Source: Saccharum officinarum (taxonomy: Eukaryota > Streptophyta > Magnoliopsida > Poales > Poaceae). Taken from it: a DNA stretch of 64,000 nucleotides. The stretch lies in NCBI GenBank assembly GCA_020631735.1, contig CM036167.1, forward strand, positions 2,112,988 through 2,176,987. Reading direction: 5' to 3'. The notes beneath the pieces were generated by a model. It had not been told where the DNA came from. It saw only the letters and a program-made list of their open reading frames with translations, and ran no database searches. Positions 12,119-28,087 of the stretch are shown one piece after another; position 1 is the first letter of the stretch, and every line of letters begins with the position of its first letter. The position numbers were made by a program, and so were the translations under genes.

Positions 12119-13618
12119 GCGCGTGCCAAGCAGCACAACCTTATGTCGCGCGCCATAGGAGGCCCTCGGTTTCGTCGCGGCACTGAAGGGTGCTAATCAT
12201 GACACCATCATCGAACGCCACACAATAAGACATCCAATTACGATTGAATATAATAGGTTCAACTAAACATCCAGGAAACATTAGGGTTCGACCCTACATC
12301 CCACAGTCAAGTTATTACAAAGCCTCACTCAACACAGGGAGGGCACAAAAAAGACATCCCTAACATTATTGAGCTACGTGATAACTACTCTAAGCATCGT
12401 CCTCGAGATTGGTGTCAAGGATCTCCTCGCCGTCCTCATCACTAACAGGCTCTAACTCCTCATCTTCTTCTTCTGGTTCTTCTTCTGGTTCGGCATCTTG
12501 GGTCCGTTGACCTCCACTTCATCATCAATTTTCAGCCATGAAGATTCCCGAAAACCCATGTCCTCATTCTGCGTTGATTATTTCTAAGCGAGCCAGAGAA
12601 TTTAGCTGGTTGTTCAGGCGGTGCACTTCTTCATGAAGATTGTCATTGTATTCTTCAGCATTCTCCAACTGTTGCTCGAGCTCAAAACTGACGAGCTCTC
12701 AGAACGTTCTCCTCGTGCCAGGCTTCATCCCTGGTTCATGACACGGACCAACATGCGTGACAGTTGCGGTGCTACTGTTCAATCTCTGGACTGCAAGGTT
12801 TTTCCTGTCACGATCACGAATCACTTGCTCTAGTTGCTGACGCGTTGCATTCCTGCAGCAGTCACTTCAGCCAACTCTGCCCTCAGCCTTCCACCTCAGT
12901 AGGCTCAGGGCGGGGCTCACGTGGAGCGAGCTGGTGACGCGGTGCCCTGCCCCCAGTGGACTTACGACGGTCCTCTTGGTACGTGTCATCTGTAGCAACA
13001 AGATACGACTTAAAGTGAGGATCATTTAGGGGATACGAAATTATATTTAGTCGGAGTACTGAAATTTTTAAGGAGGGAGTAAATGATATGTCATATATAA
13101 TTAAACATGATGCATGCACGTTCCGTACGCTCTCTCACCTTAGTAGAACTAAAGTTCTAACGCTAGGCGGTGGACATACAATACTTCTCTCATATAAGCG
13201 AAACTATCGGTCTACTCGTTACGCGTTAGTGTACCTGCAGAAACCTCATTTCAGACCCAACAGTTTCCCAATATATGCACACAAGAAAGCATAATTTAAA
13301 TACTTTCTATATACACATCCCCTGATGTATATACTTCAGTATCAAAGCTACCTGATATAAAGGTTCCCACAATTAAGTGCTTACGTAATTACATGGTTTA
13401 AACATGTAAGTATGCAAGTCACCAAAACTACTCTCCCCTAGATCGCCGGTGGACAATCATGCTCTCACAACTCACACTTACCAGAGCGTCGAGGCAATGA
13501 TCCATACATTACCACCCAAGTGGATGGCATCCATACAATATCACGCCGTATGGACGACGAAACAAAAAACAAACAAGGCCCCAAGTTAGTCTTTATAATA
13601 AGCCACCTAAGAGTCGTT
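12119..13618 (-). other. Upstream part of gypsy element with coiled-coil/acidic coding remnant; LTR not matched
   Basis: The 5' LTR would be expected here, but I see no resemblance to the 3' LTR at 2930-7328. Between 12850 and 12390 the minus strand encodes fragments in changing frames. One is a coiled-coil stretch (ATRQQLEQVIRDRD, LEQQLENAEEYNDN); the other is an acidic tail (EPEEEPEEEDEELEP) ending at a stop near 12390. This looks like a broken small protein gene, perhaps an extra ORF of the element. From 12940 to 13618 the DNA is AT-rich with no coding signal I trust. Confidence 0.35.
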
Positions 13619-13718
13619 NNNNNNNNNNNNNNNNNNNNNNNNNNNNNNNNNNNNNNNNNNNNNNNNNNNNNNNNNNNNNNNNNNNNNNNNNNNNNNNNNN
13701 NNNNNNNNNNNNNNNNNN
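13619..13718. other. Assembly gap (100 N)
   Basis: A run of exactly 100 N, the conventional size for a gap of unknown length. Features on the two sides should not be assumed to be adjacent. Confidence 0.98.
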
Positions 13719-14990
13719 AACGAAAGTGCTACAAGAATTTTTTTCCCAAATATTTCGGATCTGAACACAGCCTTACAACCGCAGGTGAAAGAGACCCACT
13801 CTCACTGACAGTACAAATGAAACAACGAAGCGATTAGCAGCAGGTATTGGGAATCTGGATGGATGCAAGCCGATCAGGCTTTGTAATCTGCCGTCTTGTT
13901 AGGGTGCCGTTCCCGGCAAGGAAGCTACAGTTAAGCAACCGGTCAATTGCAGTTAAGTCGGCGCGAGCGTGAGGCGGTGGCGCTGGCTTCCGCCGCAAGC
14001 CTCGGCGAAACGGCGATCGACAGCCTAGCGGCGGACTGGGACCAAACTGCCGCAATTCCTCTTCGCGATTCCGCCTACGAGCCCATGTCAGTCAGGCACA
14101 TGGGCATCGAGGATTGTGTGCTCAGATTAGTCCGACGAAGCACGCATAAACCAACCAACATTTCAAGATTTAAATGGTATTGAAATGAATGGAATTTTTT
14201 TAATGATGAAAAACTGACTGACTGTGAATGATCGAATGTTTCAAGAACTGATTGGCAGAATCTAGTTTCACTTCCTGATTGTTTAACAAGGACTCCACAG
14301 AGTGCAGTTTCAGAGCAAGGGAAGTTCTTAGGACTTTAAACAAAAAAAGAAGTGAAAGAAGCTCACAGAGTTCGTCCGCGTCGTCGATGTTGATGTTGGG
14401 GCTGCAACCGCGGTGCCAAGATGAATGAAGAATGAAGCAGCGCAGAATGGGGATTGAGAGATTGTCGTATATATAGGCGAGACTGGAGTGGTTTAGTGGG
14501 GGAAAAATCGCAATGGAAAGATGCGATGGTTCACACGCGAAGAACCGATCGAACACCTGGAGACGAAGAGGCAGGATTGCTACGCGTCTACAGTGAACGT
14601 AGGCAACTGGACATGCAATAGGCGTGGGTGACGCGGCCCAGAGCCAGCCGCAGCCCGCATTAACCGCGAGCCAGCCCACATCCATCCGAAGCGGGCGCCG
14701 CTTCAAGTTCAACCCGCCGCCACAGACGATGCAGCCAAGCCGAGACCGTCGCGGCACTCCACGGAACCCCTGCCTCCGTCTAGCCGCTGGCTCAACGCCG
14801 GCCAGGGCAGGGACAACCCGTTCTCCCTCGCCTTCGACAACGCTGGTCATCAGCAGGTGCCCCCTAACACTAATGATGTTGTGATCCTGCTGTCAGACAT
14901 GAATTGGTTGATTATATATATATTTGTCCGATTACGGTTGCGGCTAACTAAGACTAACCGCACGGGTCCGGTAAAAGCTCCGCTAAATGC
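13719..14990. other. Unassigned region; possible minus-strand promoter near 14470
   Basis: No protein family is recognisable. The minus strand has CTATATATAC at about 14468-14477, followed by a pyrimidine-rich leader-like stretch and a possible splice donor (CTCT/GTGAGC, about 14370). The DNA is GC-rich and codon-like around 13950-14150 (plus strand), but no product is recognised. This could be a broken or partly missing gene next to the gap. Evidence is weak. Confidence 0.2.
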
Positions 14991-15782
14991 ATATAGCGTA
15001 CGCCATGTCGGACGGGAGAGCTGCAGCCGCGTCCGTTAATCCCGTCCGCTAAATATAGCGAGATGGCGGACGGATAGCGGGACGTCCGCCATCGGCCACC
15101 GTCGTCCACGCCATGAGCAGGAAGGGGAGTAGGAGGGAGGAGGAGGAGCGCGCCGTCGGCTGGAGCTGGCGAGGAGCCACCGGATCTCGGCCCGCGTCGT
15201 CGAGCTCGGCGGCGTCCATGGCCCGCTCGCGGCCACCGCCCCGTGGGACCTCGATCCGCGACGGAGGTGGAGGGAGGAGGGAGCAGGGAGGCCGCACCGC
15301 TCGATCCGCGACGGAGGTGGAGGGAGCCGGCTGTCCCGCGCCCGCGCCCGGAGCCGGAGTCCGGAGCCGCACCGCGCCGACGCCGCGCTGGGGAGCTCCT
15401 CCGCCCTAGCTCTTCCGCCGCCGCCGGAGAGGTGCCGCCGTGGGCCGCGCGGGAGAGCTCCCGCTCGGCCCTGCACTGGGAGAGGAAGAGGCGCCGGGAG
15501 GAGCGGCGGCCGGCGCCGGGGAGGGAGGGAGAGAGAGACGCGGGTGGAGAGAATGGGAGGGAGAGGGTGCGGGTGGATAAGGAGGAGGTGAGGCACGTGT
15601 GGACCCGTGTGGGTGTGGGTTGGTATAGAGGTAAAAAAAGAGGAGGGGTCCCACGGGAGATATAGATGATGATATAGAGGATGGATGTGTGCGGCGGAAA
15701 GTGGTATAGAGGAATGACTAGGACGGAATATTCCTTATAGAGGATGATATAGAAGATGGATGAGTGCGGTCAGTCTAAAGGT
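14990..15782. mobile_element. GC-rich segment ending in a MITE-like terminus
   Basis: The last 120 bases (15662-15782: repeated GATATAGAGGATGG, then GAGTGCGGTCAGTCTA) closely resemble the right end of the MITE at 25903-26316, so this is probably a longer relative of that family. The left terminus was not found. Between 15060 and 15590 the DNA is very GC-rich. It contains a direct duplication of about 27 bases (CTCGATCCGCGACGGAGGTG at about 15249 and 15300). The open frames on both strands are arginine/proline-rich and look like composition artefacts. Confidence 0.4.
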
Positions 15783-16891
15783 TTTACCACACAAAAAAAT
15801 AGGACCATGCGTGTTCTGACATAATAGGAGCACTACTTTTCAATGTAGCATTGTTTTGTAATGGGACTTCGGTCCTTTCTTGTAGCAATGGCCTTGTGAC
15901 GTTTCAGACATGAGACATGATGGTCAGTTTGTTTCGTGAATGTCTGAACGTCTTGTTATCCTGATGACTGGAGGTAGTAGTCTATAACTCTATATGCAGG
16001 CCATTTCTGTTGTTTCAATATTGAATACCTTTGGAGTATAAATGTTGGAAGCTTCCCGCCTTTATTTTGCTTAAGAAGCTTTCATTTAGTTGTTCATGTC
16101 CACCAATTTCTTCACTGCAGTGCAAGGCAAACAGTGATATGTTACTTAGGCTATGTCTGAACAGCATTTTCAGAAGCCGCGCTAAAAAAAGCGCCCCTTT
16201 CTAATTGTCCATACTGAGTACCCTGACACAGGCCTGTTTTCAGAATTTAGCTCTAATTATGTCTGTAGTTACATGCCAAACATGACCAAGATGCTATAAT
16301 ATACTTCCATGGCAATCAATTTATCTGACAAACGAAAATTCACAAGCATACATGTTTTTCATCTGCTCAAACTAACAGGCATGGCCTAAATTGGGCCTAA
16401 ATTGTTGCACAAGCACAGCCTAAAGGTACTTTTTCTACAACCAACCATATGAATTTGATATAATCTCTTCATAAAATGGAAAAAATACTTCCCGCCGATC
16501 ATACGTGCCTGTTTATATCTGTATTTACATTTGCCATGGATTTTATGGTCCTCCAGTTCTTCATATTATATTATATATATCTTCTATAGAAAACTGGTTC
16601 AGAGTTGGCCCTTGTTTCTCTGCATGGCCCAAAGATAAACTTAATTCTAGCTTTCTCTTACTAGTGTGTAGTTCTGGAAAGTAAACTTGCAATAAAAACT
16701 TGGATGAACAATGCTTTCTCTTGATTCACAAAAAAAAACAATGCTTTCTCTTACGCTGTGATATGGCTGGATTTTTGTTACAAACTTATTCTAGCCTTTG
16801 TCACAAACTTTCCCTTACTGGCCATAAATATATTCTAGTTTTTCTTGCAAACTAATGCTGCTGCTTCATGTGTGATGGGCGATGCAGAAAG
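15783..16891. other. Intergenic or intronic AT-rich DNA, nothing recognised
   Basis: I see no coding signal, RNA gene or clear terminal repeat in this stretch. A short direct repeat of CAATGCTTTCTCTT occurs near 16710 and 16740. Confidence 0.5.
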
Positions 16892-17081
16892 GTTCCTTAT
16901 CAGCAGCAAAGAGGAAGGCATCTGGATTGAAGAGGCAAAAAGATTAAAAGATCCATCAGCAAAACGGTTGCCAATGCCGCCACCAATTCTAGCAATGTCA
17001 ACAGGGATAAGAATCATGCTATCCCCAAGGATGATGTCCCCAGCAAACTTCCCATCACAAGCCTGAGTAATCATGGTCAAG
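16892..17081 (+). pseudogene. Exon-like fragment of an unrecognised gene
   Basis: The segment is bounded by a good acceptor (GGGCGATGCAG, before 16892) and a good donor (CAAG/GTAATT, after 17081). It has two coding-like halves: first a basic stretch (KRKASGLKRQK), then, one frame over, KRSISKTVANAATNSS and KDDVPSKLPITSLSNHG. The shift occurs in an A-rich run near 16941. Coding-like composition within one splice-bounded segment suggests a real exon, either broken by a one-base indel or mis-sequenced. The product is not recognised and no partner exon was secured. Confidence 0.3.
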
Positions 17082-17109
17082 GTAATTGATGATGTAATCT
17101 ATTGCTACT

Positions 17110-19360
17110 GTTTTTTATGTTTTTTTTCTTGGCGTTTAAACGTTTTTCATTAAGAGGAAGAAGGCAAAGTGCCCAAGCTACACAAGCGACCCACAACGTT
17201 GGCGAGGGGCCATCGTTAGGGGTCACAACAACCCTAACTACCAGAGTTTCAGCTAAACATTACATCTTAAACAGTTTGCGCGACGTAACACTGACGAAAC
17301 CCTAGGCACGGACGTCACTTCTTGCCTGGAAAGAGGAGGACATTCATCGCCTCCCGCGTCGACACCGACAACGGTAGGGCGTAGGCGAAGGCCGTCTGGA
17401 ACTCATCGAAGGACGCCTCGTTAGAAAGTTGTGTCTCCACCTCCACGCCAAGCTTCTTCATCATCACCTTCCTCGCTTGCGCCTCCGGCTTCGGTTCCCT
17501 GTACCTACTCTTAGCCGCAAGCCTAACGCTCCTCTTGGGGACGAGCTCTGAGTCGTCCAGCTCCCCCGCCCGTGCTCTGGCCGCCCGGGTTCGCCGCGGC
17601 CGCGGAGGCGACAACAAGATAGGCGTCGAGAGTGGCTTCTTGAACACAGTGATGAAGTCCTCAGTCGACGTTGCGGCTGTCGCGACAGGCGCTCTTCCAT
17701 CAACAGCCGGCGTGCCTGGGCTACAACCATCTGCACCAACCTGGTGGCCGGGGAAATCGACCTGGACCGGGGGTGGGATCCCTCAGGCTGCTCCGTCTCC
17801 AGAAGCGAGGGCCTTGGCGAGGTTTGGCCCGACCCGCACATGTCCGGACCTGAAAGGCATAGGTCCACCGCCTGGGCCACCTCTGGCACGTCTGTCTGAG
17901 GTGGCCTTTTGGTCACACATGCCTCCACCTCAACCAGCATGGGATCGAAGTCCCGACGCTGAACCTCCGGGCAACGGTGCACTGCGAGCACAGGTTCAGT
18001 GTGCACCACTCGCATCGCCGTTGCGCCTCCCTGCACAGCGGCATCAGAGTGATCGTCCTGTTGACACTCGCGTGCAAAGAGGCCCCTGGCCGCGGTCACA
18101 GACACATGGAACCTCGAGGAGAGGTGTGCCTGGAACTCCTCTAGCGTGACAGCAGGCTGACTACCACCAACGAGTGCGACGAGAACAAGGGAGAGGTCCG
18201 CTCCAGACGAGGCGAGCTCAATGTTCCGCAGGACGACGAAGACCTCGACCTTGGACGACCATCAACGTCACCCAGAGGTGGTGGTGCCGGCCGGCTACTG
18301 TTGTGGCAAAGTTGCGGCAACGAAGACGGTGCGGTCGACTGCTGCACACGGGAGGCGACGATGGTGATGGTGCACGGTCTGACGCATCGCAACCTACTAG
18401 CGACACGCAGAGTCACACTGGACTGGCAGGGCGACGCGCCTTGGCACCCCAGCCAGGATGCGCCTCCGGGGGCGAAGGATTGCACGCCGGGGGACGACCA
18501 CGCTTGCAAGCCCTTGCCCGGTACCCCAGCAACGGAAGCAATGCGACGGGGAGTGACACTGAGCGGCGATGTGGTCGTGTGTGAGGCAGTTGAAGCAGAG
18601 ACCCACAAGCTCCTGCGGAACAGGGCGGTGGCGTTTGGGTGCCGCCATCCTGGGCAGCGCTTGTGACGACGGCTCACGACGGTCTGGAAACCATCGACAT
18701 CGACGTTGGGCCCTTGATGTGGATGCTGATACATGTTAGGCACTGACGCCCCCGACGCCCGCCGCCGCAGGCCAAGGCGTTGGTGCACCGAGGCCCTCAC
18801 TGCCGGCTGTGGACCAAGGCGACGCCGCACGGGCACACGTGCAACCACGGTGGCAGCGCTCTGCGCTATGTTCGAAGACGACCTCGTCCTCCTCCGACAA
18901 CTGCATCCACAACAGGGGCGCAGCCACCTTGCCCGAGGAGAAAGGCAGGCTAGAAGAGGGGTTGGGGGAGGGGCCGGTGTCAGAGCAGCCTCGACGGGTT
19001 GGGGTAGGGGCCGGTGCTGGCCATCGACGCCTGAGCGGCCTCCGACGGGGGGAGGGCTGAGGCCGAGTGGGAGGGGTGCGGCAGCCATGGAGGCTGGTGG
19101 CAGCGGCACGACGGCCGAATCGAGGGCGGCGCTGAGGATAGGTGCGAACGGCTCCAAAGCAGCCGCGGTGACCTCCGCGAGCGACGGGGCGACCTCGCTA
19201 CTCCCATGGATGGATAGATCAGGCTACTGGGGGTTCAGATCTGGTGCCTGTTGGGTTGGGTTCGTGCTGGGAAGGGAGGGCGGCGTGGGTGGAGGGGCGG
19301 CGACGCCGGCGTCGCCAAGGGAAGGGAGCGGGTCGGGGGGTTCATGTGACCAGGCTCCTT
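17110..19360 (-). mobile_element. LINE (L1-like) insertion carrying ORF1 only
   Basis: On the minus strand an ORF1-like coding region runs from about 19157 to 17315, is followed by about 170 bases of 3' UTR and ends in an A-rich tail (17110-17135). I see no endonuclease or reverse transcriptase (ORF2) between ORF1 and the tail. The coding region contains paired zinc-knuckle motifs and the C-terminal domain that in grasses accompanies L1-type ORF1. The 5' end near 19360 is approximate and no target duplication was secured. Confidence 0.6.
17315..19157 (-). pseudogene. LINE ORF1 (RNA-binding, zinc-knuckle protein), frameshifted
   Basis: Pieces lie in several frames: an N-terminal proline/alanine-rich part (19157 down to about 18700), DVDGFQTVVSRRHKR (near 18690), the CCHC knuckles CFNCLTHDHIAAQC and CFRCWGTG (about 18600-18530), and a C-terminal domain RLAAKSRYREPKPEAQ ... 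FDEFQTAFAYALPLS ending at the stop at 17315. In grasses this architecture is typical of L1-type ORF1, a nucleic-acid chaperone that coats LINE RNA. At least two frame changes make this copy non-functional. Confidence 0.6.
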
Positions 19361-19476
19361 TTTACCAAACTATCTGCTATACAGCTCTCCACTTTTTTTA
19401 ATGTGTTCTAATGCTATTTATGCTTCGAATTAGTACTTTTACTGCTGCTGCATATATTTTAGTTCTTTGTCATATA

Positions 19477-19622
19477 CTTTCTCTATCCCATATTATAAGA
19501 CATTTTGGCATTTTTAGGTTCATAGGTTTTATTATGTATCTAGACATAATATATATCTAGATACGTAGCAAAATTAATGAATCTATAAAACCAAAACATC
19601 TTATAATTTGGAACGGAGAAAG
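19477..19622. mobile_element. Stowaway-type MITE
   Basis: Terminal inverted repeats CTTTCTCTATCCCATATTAT and its complement (ATAATTTGGAACGGAGAAAG) enclose 146 bases. A TA dinucleotide lies on each side (19475-19476, 19623-19624), the hallmark of Tc1/mariner-mobilised Stowaway elements. The ends carry the familiar CTCC(G)T..CCC motif of the grass family. Confidence 0.8.
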
Positions 19623-20671
19623 TAATATACTATGCCCGGCCTGCCATTAGGATCTTCATATAGGGTTAAAAGATTTTTTCTTGCATATGTGAAAGTTCAG
19701 TCTGGAGCACAGTTCTGTTCTACTGGAACATGCATATCTATCAATTAGGTTGGCAATTATGCTTTTCTTCTCTGTTCTTGATTTTTTTTAGTTTGCTTGG
19801 CTGAAATGATATTTTAGTTTGCTAAAGATATATTTCAATATAACAAATTACATATCTGACCAGCTCAATGGAAACCTTCAGTCCTTGAACTCCACTTCTC
19901 CTTTCAAGTTGGATTACAAATGTTTGTAAATATTACCATTGATGACATGACTCTCATGGTTTGTCATCTGAAACTGAAGAAAATGGAATCTTTAAACGAT
20001 TTTCATCTGCATCGTATGCTGATAAATGCATTGCATTCTTTATTATTTTTATGAACAGGGCTGTGATGTGGTGGAGTGCAGGGCTGCTTTAAAAATCTCC
20101 ATCACTAATTTTTCAAGGCAATCGGTCTCAGACTAGTCAGCACAAACCTGTTCTCCAAGCATCACGAGCCAGCCGCCATGGCACTTTTGGTAATAAGGGT
20201 GTAAAACTCAGATTGTAGGTGTACGGCAGTCTTGCTGAGGGAATGGGGATCCGGATTAGCTTACGGACGAGTCGAATATCCAAAAACCCGATGGCTCCTC
20301 CAGAGAGGCCTCGCATCCAAGCCAACTAAACATAACTCAGAGACATGAACATGAGTACAGTACATGACAATATATAATCTGCATATGGTACATTATTTTA
20401 TGATAAAATGTCCCAAGCTGCACCATCATATGATTAATGGGTATTTTGTTTCATAAATAAAATGCCATACACACGTATGAGTAGTTTGGAACCCCAACTG
20501 ACAATCTACCTACACAGCCATAATACGGGGGAGACGTACAAGCAGGGGCTAATTCCTTCCCTTCACGATTTTCTATTCACAACAGAGTTCCCGCTCTGTA
20601 TAACCCATCATCAAGCTCGGGTTAAACATGCATTACTGCTGCCAAACAGACTGTAACATTTCGTAGGGGCC
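19623..20671. other. 3' flank of the cysteine protease gene
   Basis: AT-rich DNA without a recognised gene. The 3' UTR of the minus-strand protease gene must lie in the part nearest 20671, but I could not place a polyadenylation site. Confidence 0.5.
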
Positions 20672-25764
<5,093 letters not shown>

Positions 25765-25846
25765 CTCGACGGCGGGACTGGCAATATTTTACTGGGTCGG
25801 TTGAGGGAGTGTGAGGCGAGAATGGGATGTCCGGCACTCCGCCCGC

Positions 25847-25852
25847 TATATA
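25847..25852 (-). promoter_or_regulatory. TATA box of the cysteine protease gene
   Basis: The minus strand reads CAGTATATAGCGGG, 83 bases upstream of the start codon at 25764. This is the only good TATA element at a plausible distance, and it is followed by a GC-rich leader. Confidence 0.65.
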
Positions 25853-25902
25853 CTGCGTTGGGCCCCTCACTCCTTTTTTTTATATAAAATTTGCATTTGT
25901 TA

Positions 25903-26316
25903 GACTACCCTAAAGCTTTAGACTATGAATATAGAGTAAAAACTGCTGCACTGGGTACTCTAAAACGATACTCTATCCCTTTCTCTCACTCTATATTTAG
26001 AGTGGTACTGTGTTTACTCTATACTCTATAGTGGCGGCCCCACTAGTTAAACAAAGGAAAAAATGCTATAACTCACAAACCAAAAATCCAAATTAAAATT
26101 TGATTTCACCATTAAATTCGTCTCAATAAATCCTTCAAAACTAGATCACACATGAACATATTTAGATAAAGTGACAAGTGGGTCCCACAGTGGATAAAGT
26201 GGATAGAGGATGATATAGAGGATGGGTGGGTGCGGGAGAATTGAGTATAGAGGAGAGAATCTTGCTGACTAGGACGTATAGAGGATGAATATAGAGGTCC
26301 ATGAGTGTGGGTAGTC
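25903..26316. mobile_element. PIF/Harbinger-type MITE in the protease promoter
   Basis: The inverted ends GACTACCC and GGGTAGTC are flanked on both sides by TTA (25900-25902, 26317-26319), the typical 3-bp duplication of the superfamily. The interior has many TATAGAG/CTCTATA motifs. Its left end lies about 50 bases beyond the TATA box of the protease gene, so it now forms the proximal upstream promoter. A related end occurs at 15662-15782. Confidence 0.8.
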
Positions 26317-26323
26317 TTACTGG

Positions 26324-26569
26324 GGCAACGTATCTGGTGCAAACTAACCTCTCTATGCAACCGTACAAACTTCTAATCTGGGCCGCATGATGTTGATCAA
26401 GAGGGCGTAGAGGGAGTGTGAAGGGGGATTTGCAAAAGTGTGATTAGAAGCGGGCGGTTAAGCGCAAAATCACTCAATCCCCATGCGCCCTTTGGATCAA
26501 CATTACGTGGCCCAGATTAAAAGTTTGCACGGTTGCACGAAAATGTTGGTTTGCACCAGATACGTTGCC
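26324..26569. mobile_element. Foldback-like MITE with long inverted arms
   Basis: The left end GGCAACGTATCTGGTGCAAAC matches the reverse complement of the right end with no mismatch over 21 bases, and imperfect pairing continues for about 100 bases, so the whole 246 bases could fold into a hairpin. It begins only seven bases after the preceding MITE. A target duplication could not be assigned. Confidence 0.7.
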
Positions 26570-27844
26570 TATTATTATCCACTATTTTATGCCGAAATCT
26601 CAATATTCTTTTCTTTGATAAAATTTGTCAATGTTATTATCCGCTAGTTTGTTCCGAAATCTGTAAATAAGTAATTGGCGATCAACTTTATTTTCGATGC
26701 TTGTGTTAATGACTCAAGCGTTTTATCATCCAACTAAAATCTCAAGTAAATATATTACCGCACAAAAATCGTCAGAAACGAGTTCAATTTCTAAAAAAAA
26801 TATAGAGTGCCTAGTTATCTATCGATAGATTTTATGTGGTCAAATATGTCAGATTGTTTATAAATGCTACCCAGTAGACAGTTGTAGCATAAATCCTAAA
26901 ACATATTCAAACGTATAGAAATCTGATAAATTTATAAAAAAAATAAATAGCAAAAGTCAAAATAAAATAAAATTGAGAAACATCAGCGCGTTTCAAACGA
27001 AACTCTATGATTCTGTGTTCCATAACTGTTGCGTTTTTGGTATTGGGATCCGTTTTCCATTTGCACTTGCCGAGCAAAATCTGTACTAGCGGAGAACTCT
27101 GACCAACCCTTGCAGTGAACAAAACCAACCGTGGTGACGCCATTGGTGACGCTTGGAGTCGGGATACCATGATTGAGCTCGGAGAAGGAGATGCTGATTG
27201 GGCCAGTGAGAAGAAGCAGACAAGATGACGCAGCAGTGAATCTAGAGAATCTATTCCAATTTCCAAGGCATGAGAGGATATTTTTGCAGCTGGGACTGGG
27301 ACTGGGAGGCGAGGAGTTGCCTGCGATTGAGCCACTGGCTGCGGATGGCGTCGCCAGATTGAATGGAGCGGACACAAGCAAGACGACGGAGATGGAGCAA
27401 CGTCTCGGACACTACAACAAGTGTACGTATACATGCTGATGTGCCTTTTTCTTTTTGTGTGCAAGTGCAGGATCATCCTGCTCATGACAACTGACAGCGT
27501 AGAAAGCGATTGCGTCCCAAAAACATGTGGAAAAAAAGGGGATTTCAGAGCCTATTGATGGCTTTTTTTTAATGAGCCGTTCATGTAATGATTTCTGCGA
27601 CTGATAAAGCCGACTGTAGCTGATTTACCAGTAGATATAGTATACTTATATAGCATGCTTTCGTTCTTCCGTTGCACCTTGCCATGAACAGAACAGTTTT
27701 GGGCTGGATGTGAGAGCTAAGATACCTCTTTTTTTTTGAACTTAGAGCTAAGATACCTCGAGTGGGGGTGCTCGCTCAAAACACGGCATTGTTCTGAAAA
27801 AAAGGACGAGGAGGAATATTGTCTGTAGTTGAAAACGTCAGTAG
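26570..27844 (-). other. Region with one unrecognised minus-strand open frame (27381-26983)
   Basis: 26570-26980 is AT-rich with nothing recognised. From 27381 to 26983 the minus strand has a 132-codon frame beginning MLVSAPFNLATPS, rich in Ser/Ala/Pro, then FTAASSCLLLLTGPISISF and GVTTVGFVHCKGWSEF. A Ser-rich start followed by a hydrophobic stretch recalls a chloroplast/thylakoid-lumen targeting peptide of a first exon. The codon-like composition stops after about 27080. It may be a first exon or a captured fragment of a nuclear gene for a plastid protein. I do not recognise the family. 27490-27844 holds nothing clear. Confidence 0.25.
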
Positions 27845-28087
27845 GGCCTCGTTTAGATTGCAAAAAAAAAGTGAACCTGATGAATAGTACCACTTTCGTC
27901 TTATTTGATAAATATTATCTAATCGTGGACCAACTAGGCTCAAAAGATTCATCTCGTGATTTTCAACTAAACTGTGTAATTAGTTATTTTTTTACCTACA
28001 TTTAATACTCCATACAAGCGACTAAAAATTGATGTGATGGAGAGAGAGTGAAAAAACTTGAAATTTAGATGGCATCTAAACAAGGCC
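27845..28087. mobile_element. Tourist-like MITE
   Basis: The ends GGCCTCGTTTAG (27845) and CTAAACAAGGCC (to 28087) form inverted repeats, flanked by TAG on both sides (27842-27844, 28088-28090). The GGCC...GTTTAG terminus is the typical grass Tourist signature. The length is 243 bases. Confidence 0.85.

Noticed and set aside
15036..15665. Long open frames on both strands (up to 186 codons)
   Set aside because: Very GC-rich DNA with few stops by composition; products are Pro/Arg/Ser-rich on both strands, with no conserved motif.
17535..19401. Plus-strand frames of 60-222 codons
   Set aside because: They are antisense shadows of the LINE ORF1, which has recognisable zinc knuckles on the minus strand.
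20060..20134. A possible terminal exon (acceptor GAACAG, short frame to TAG) on the plus strand
   Set aside because: Its phase does not fit the donor of the exon-like segment at 16892-17081; joining them gives an immediate stop.
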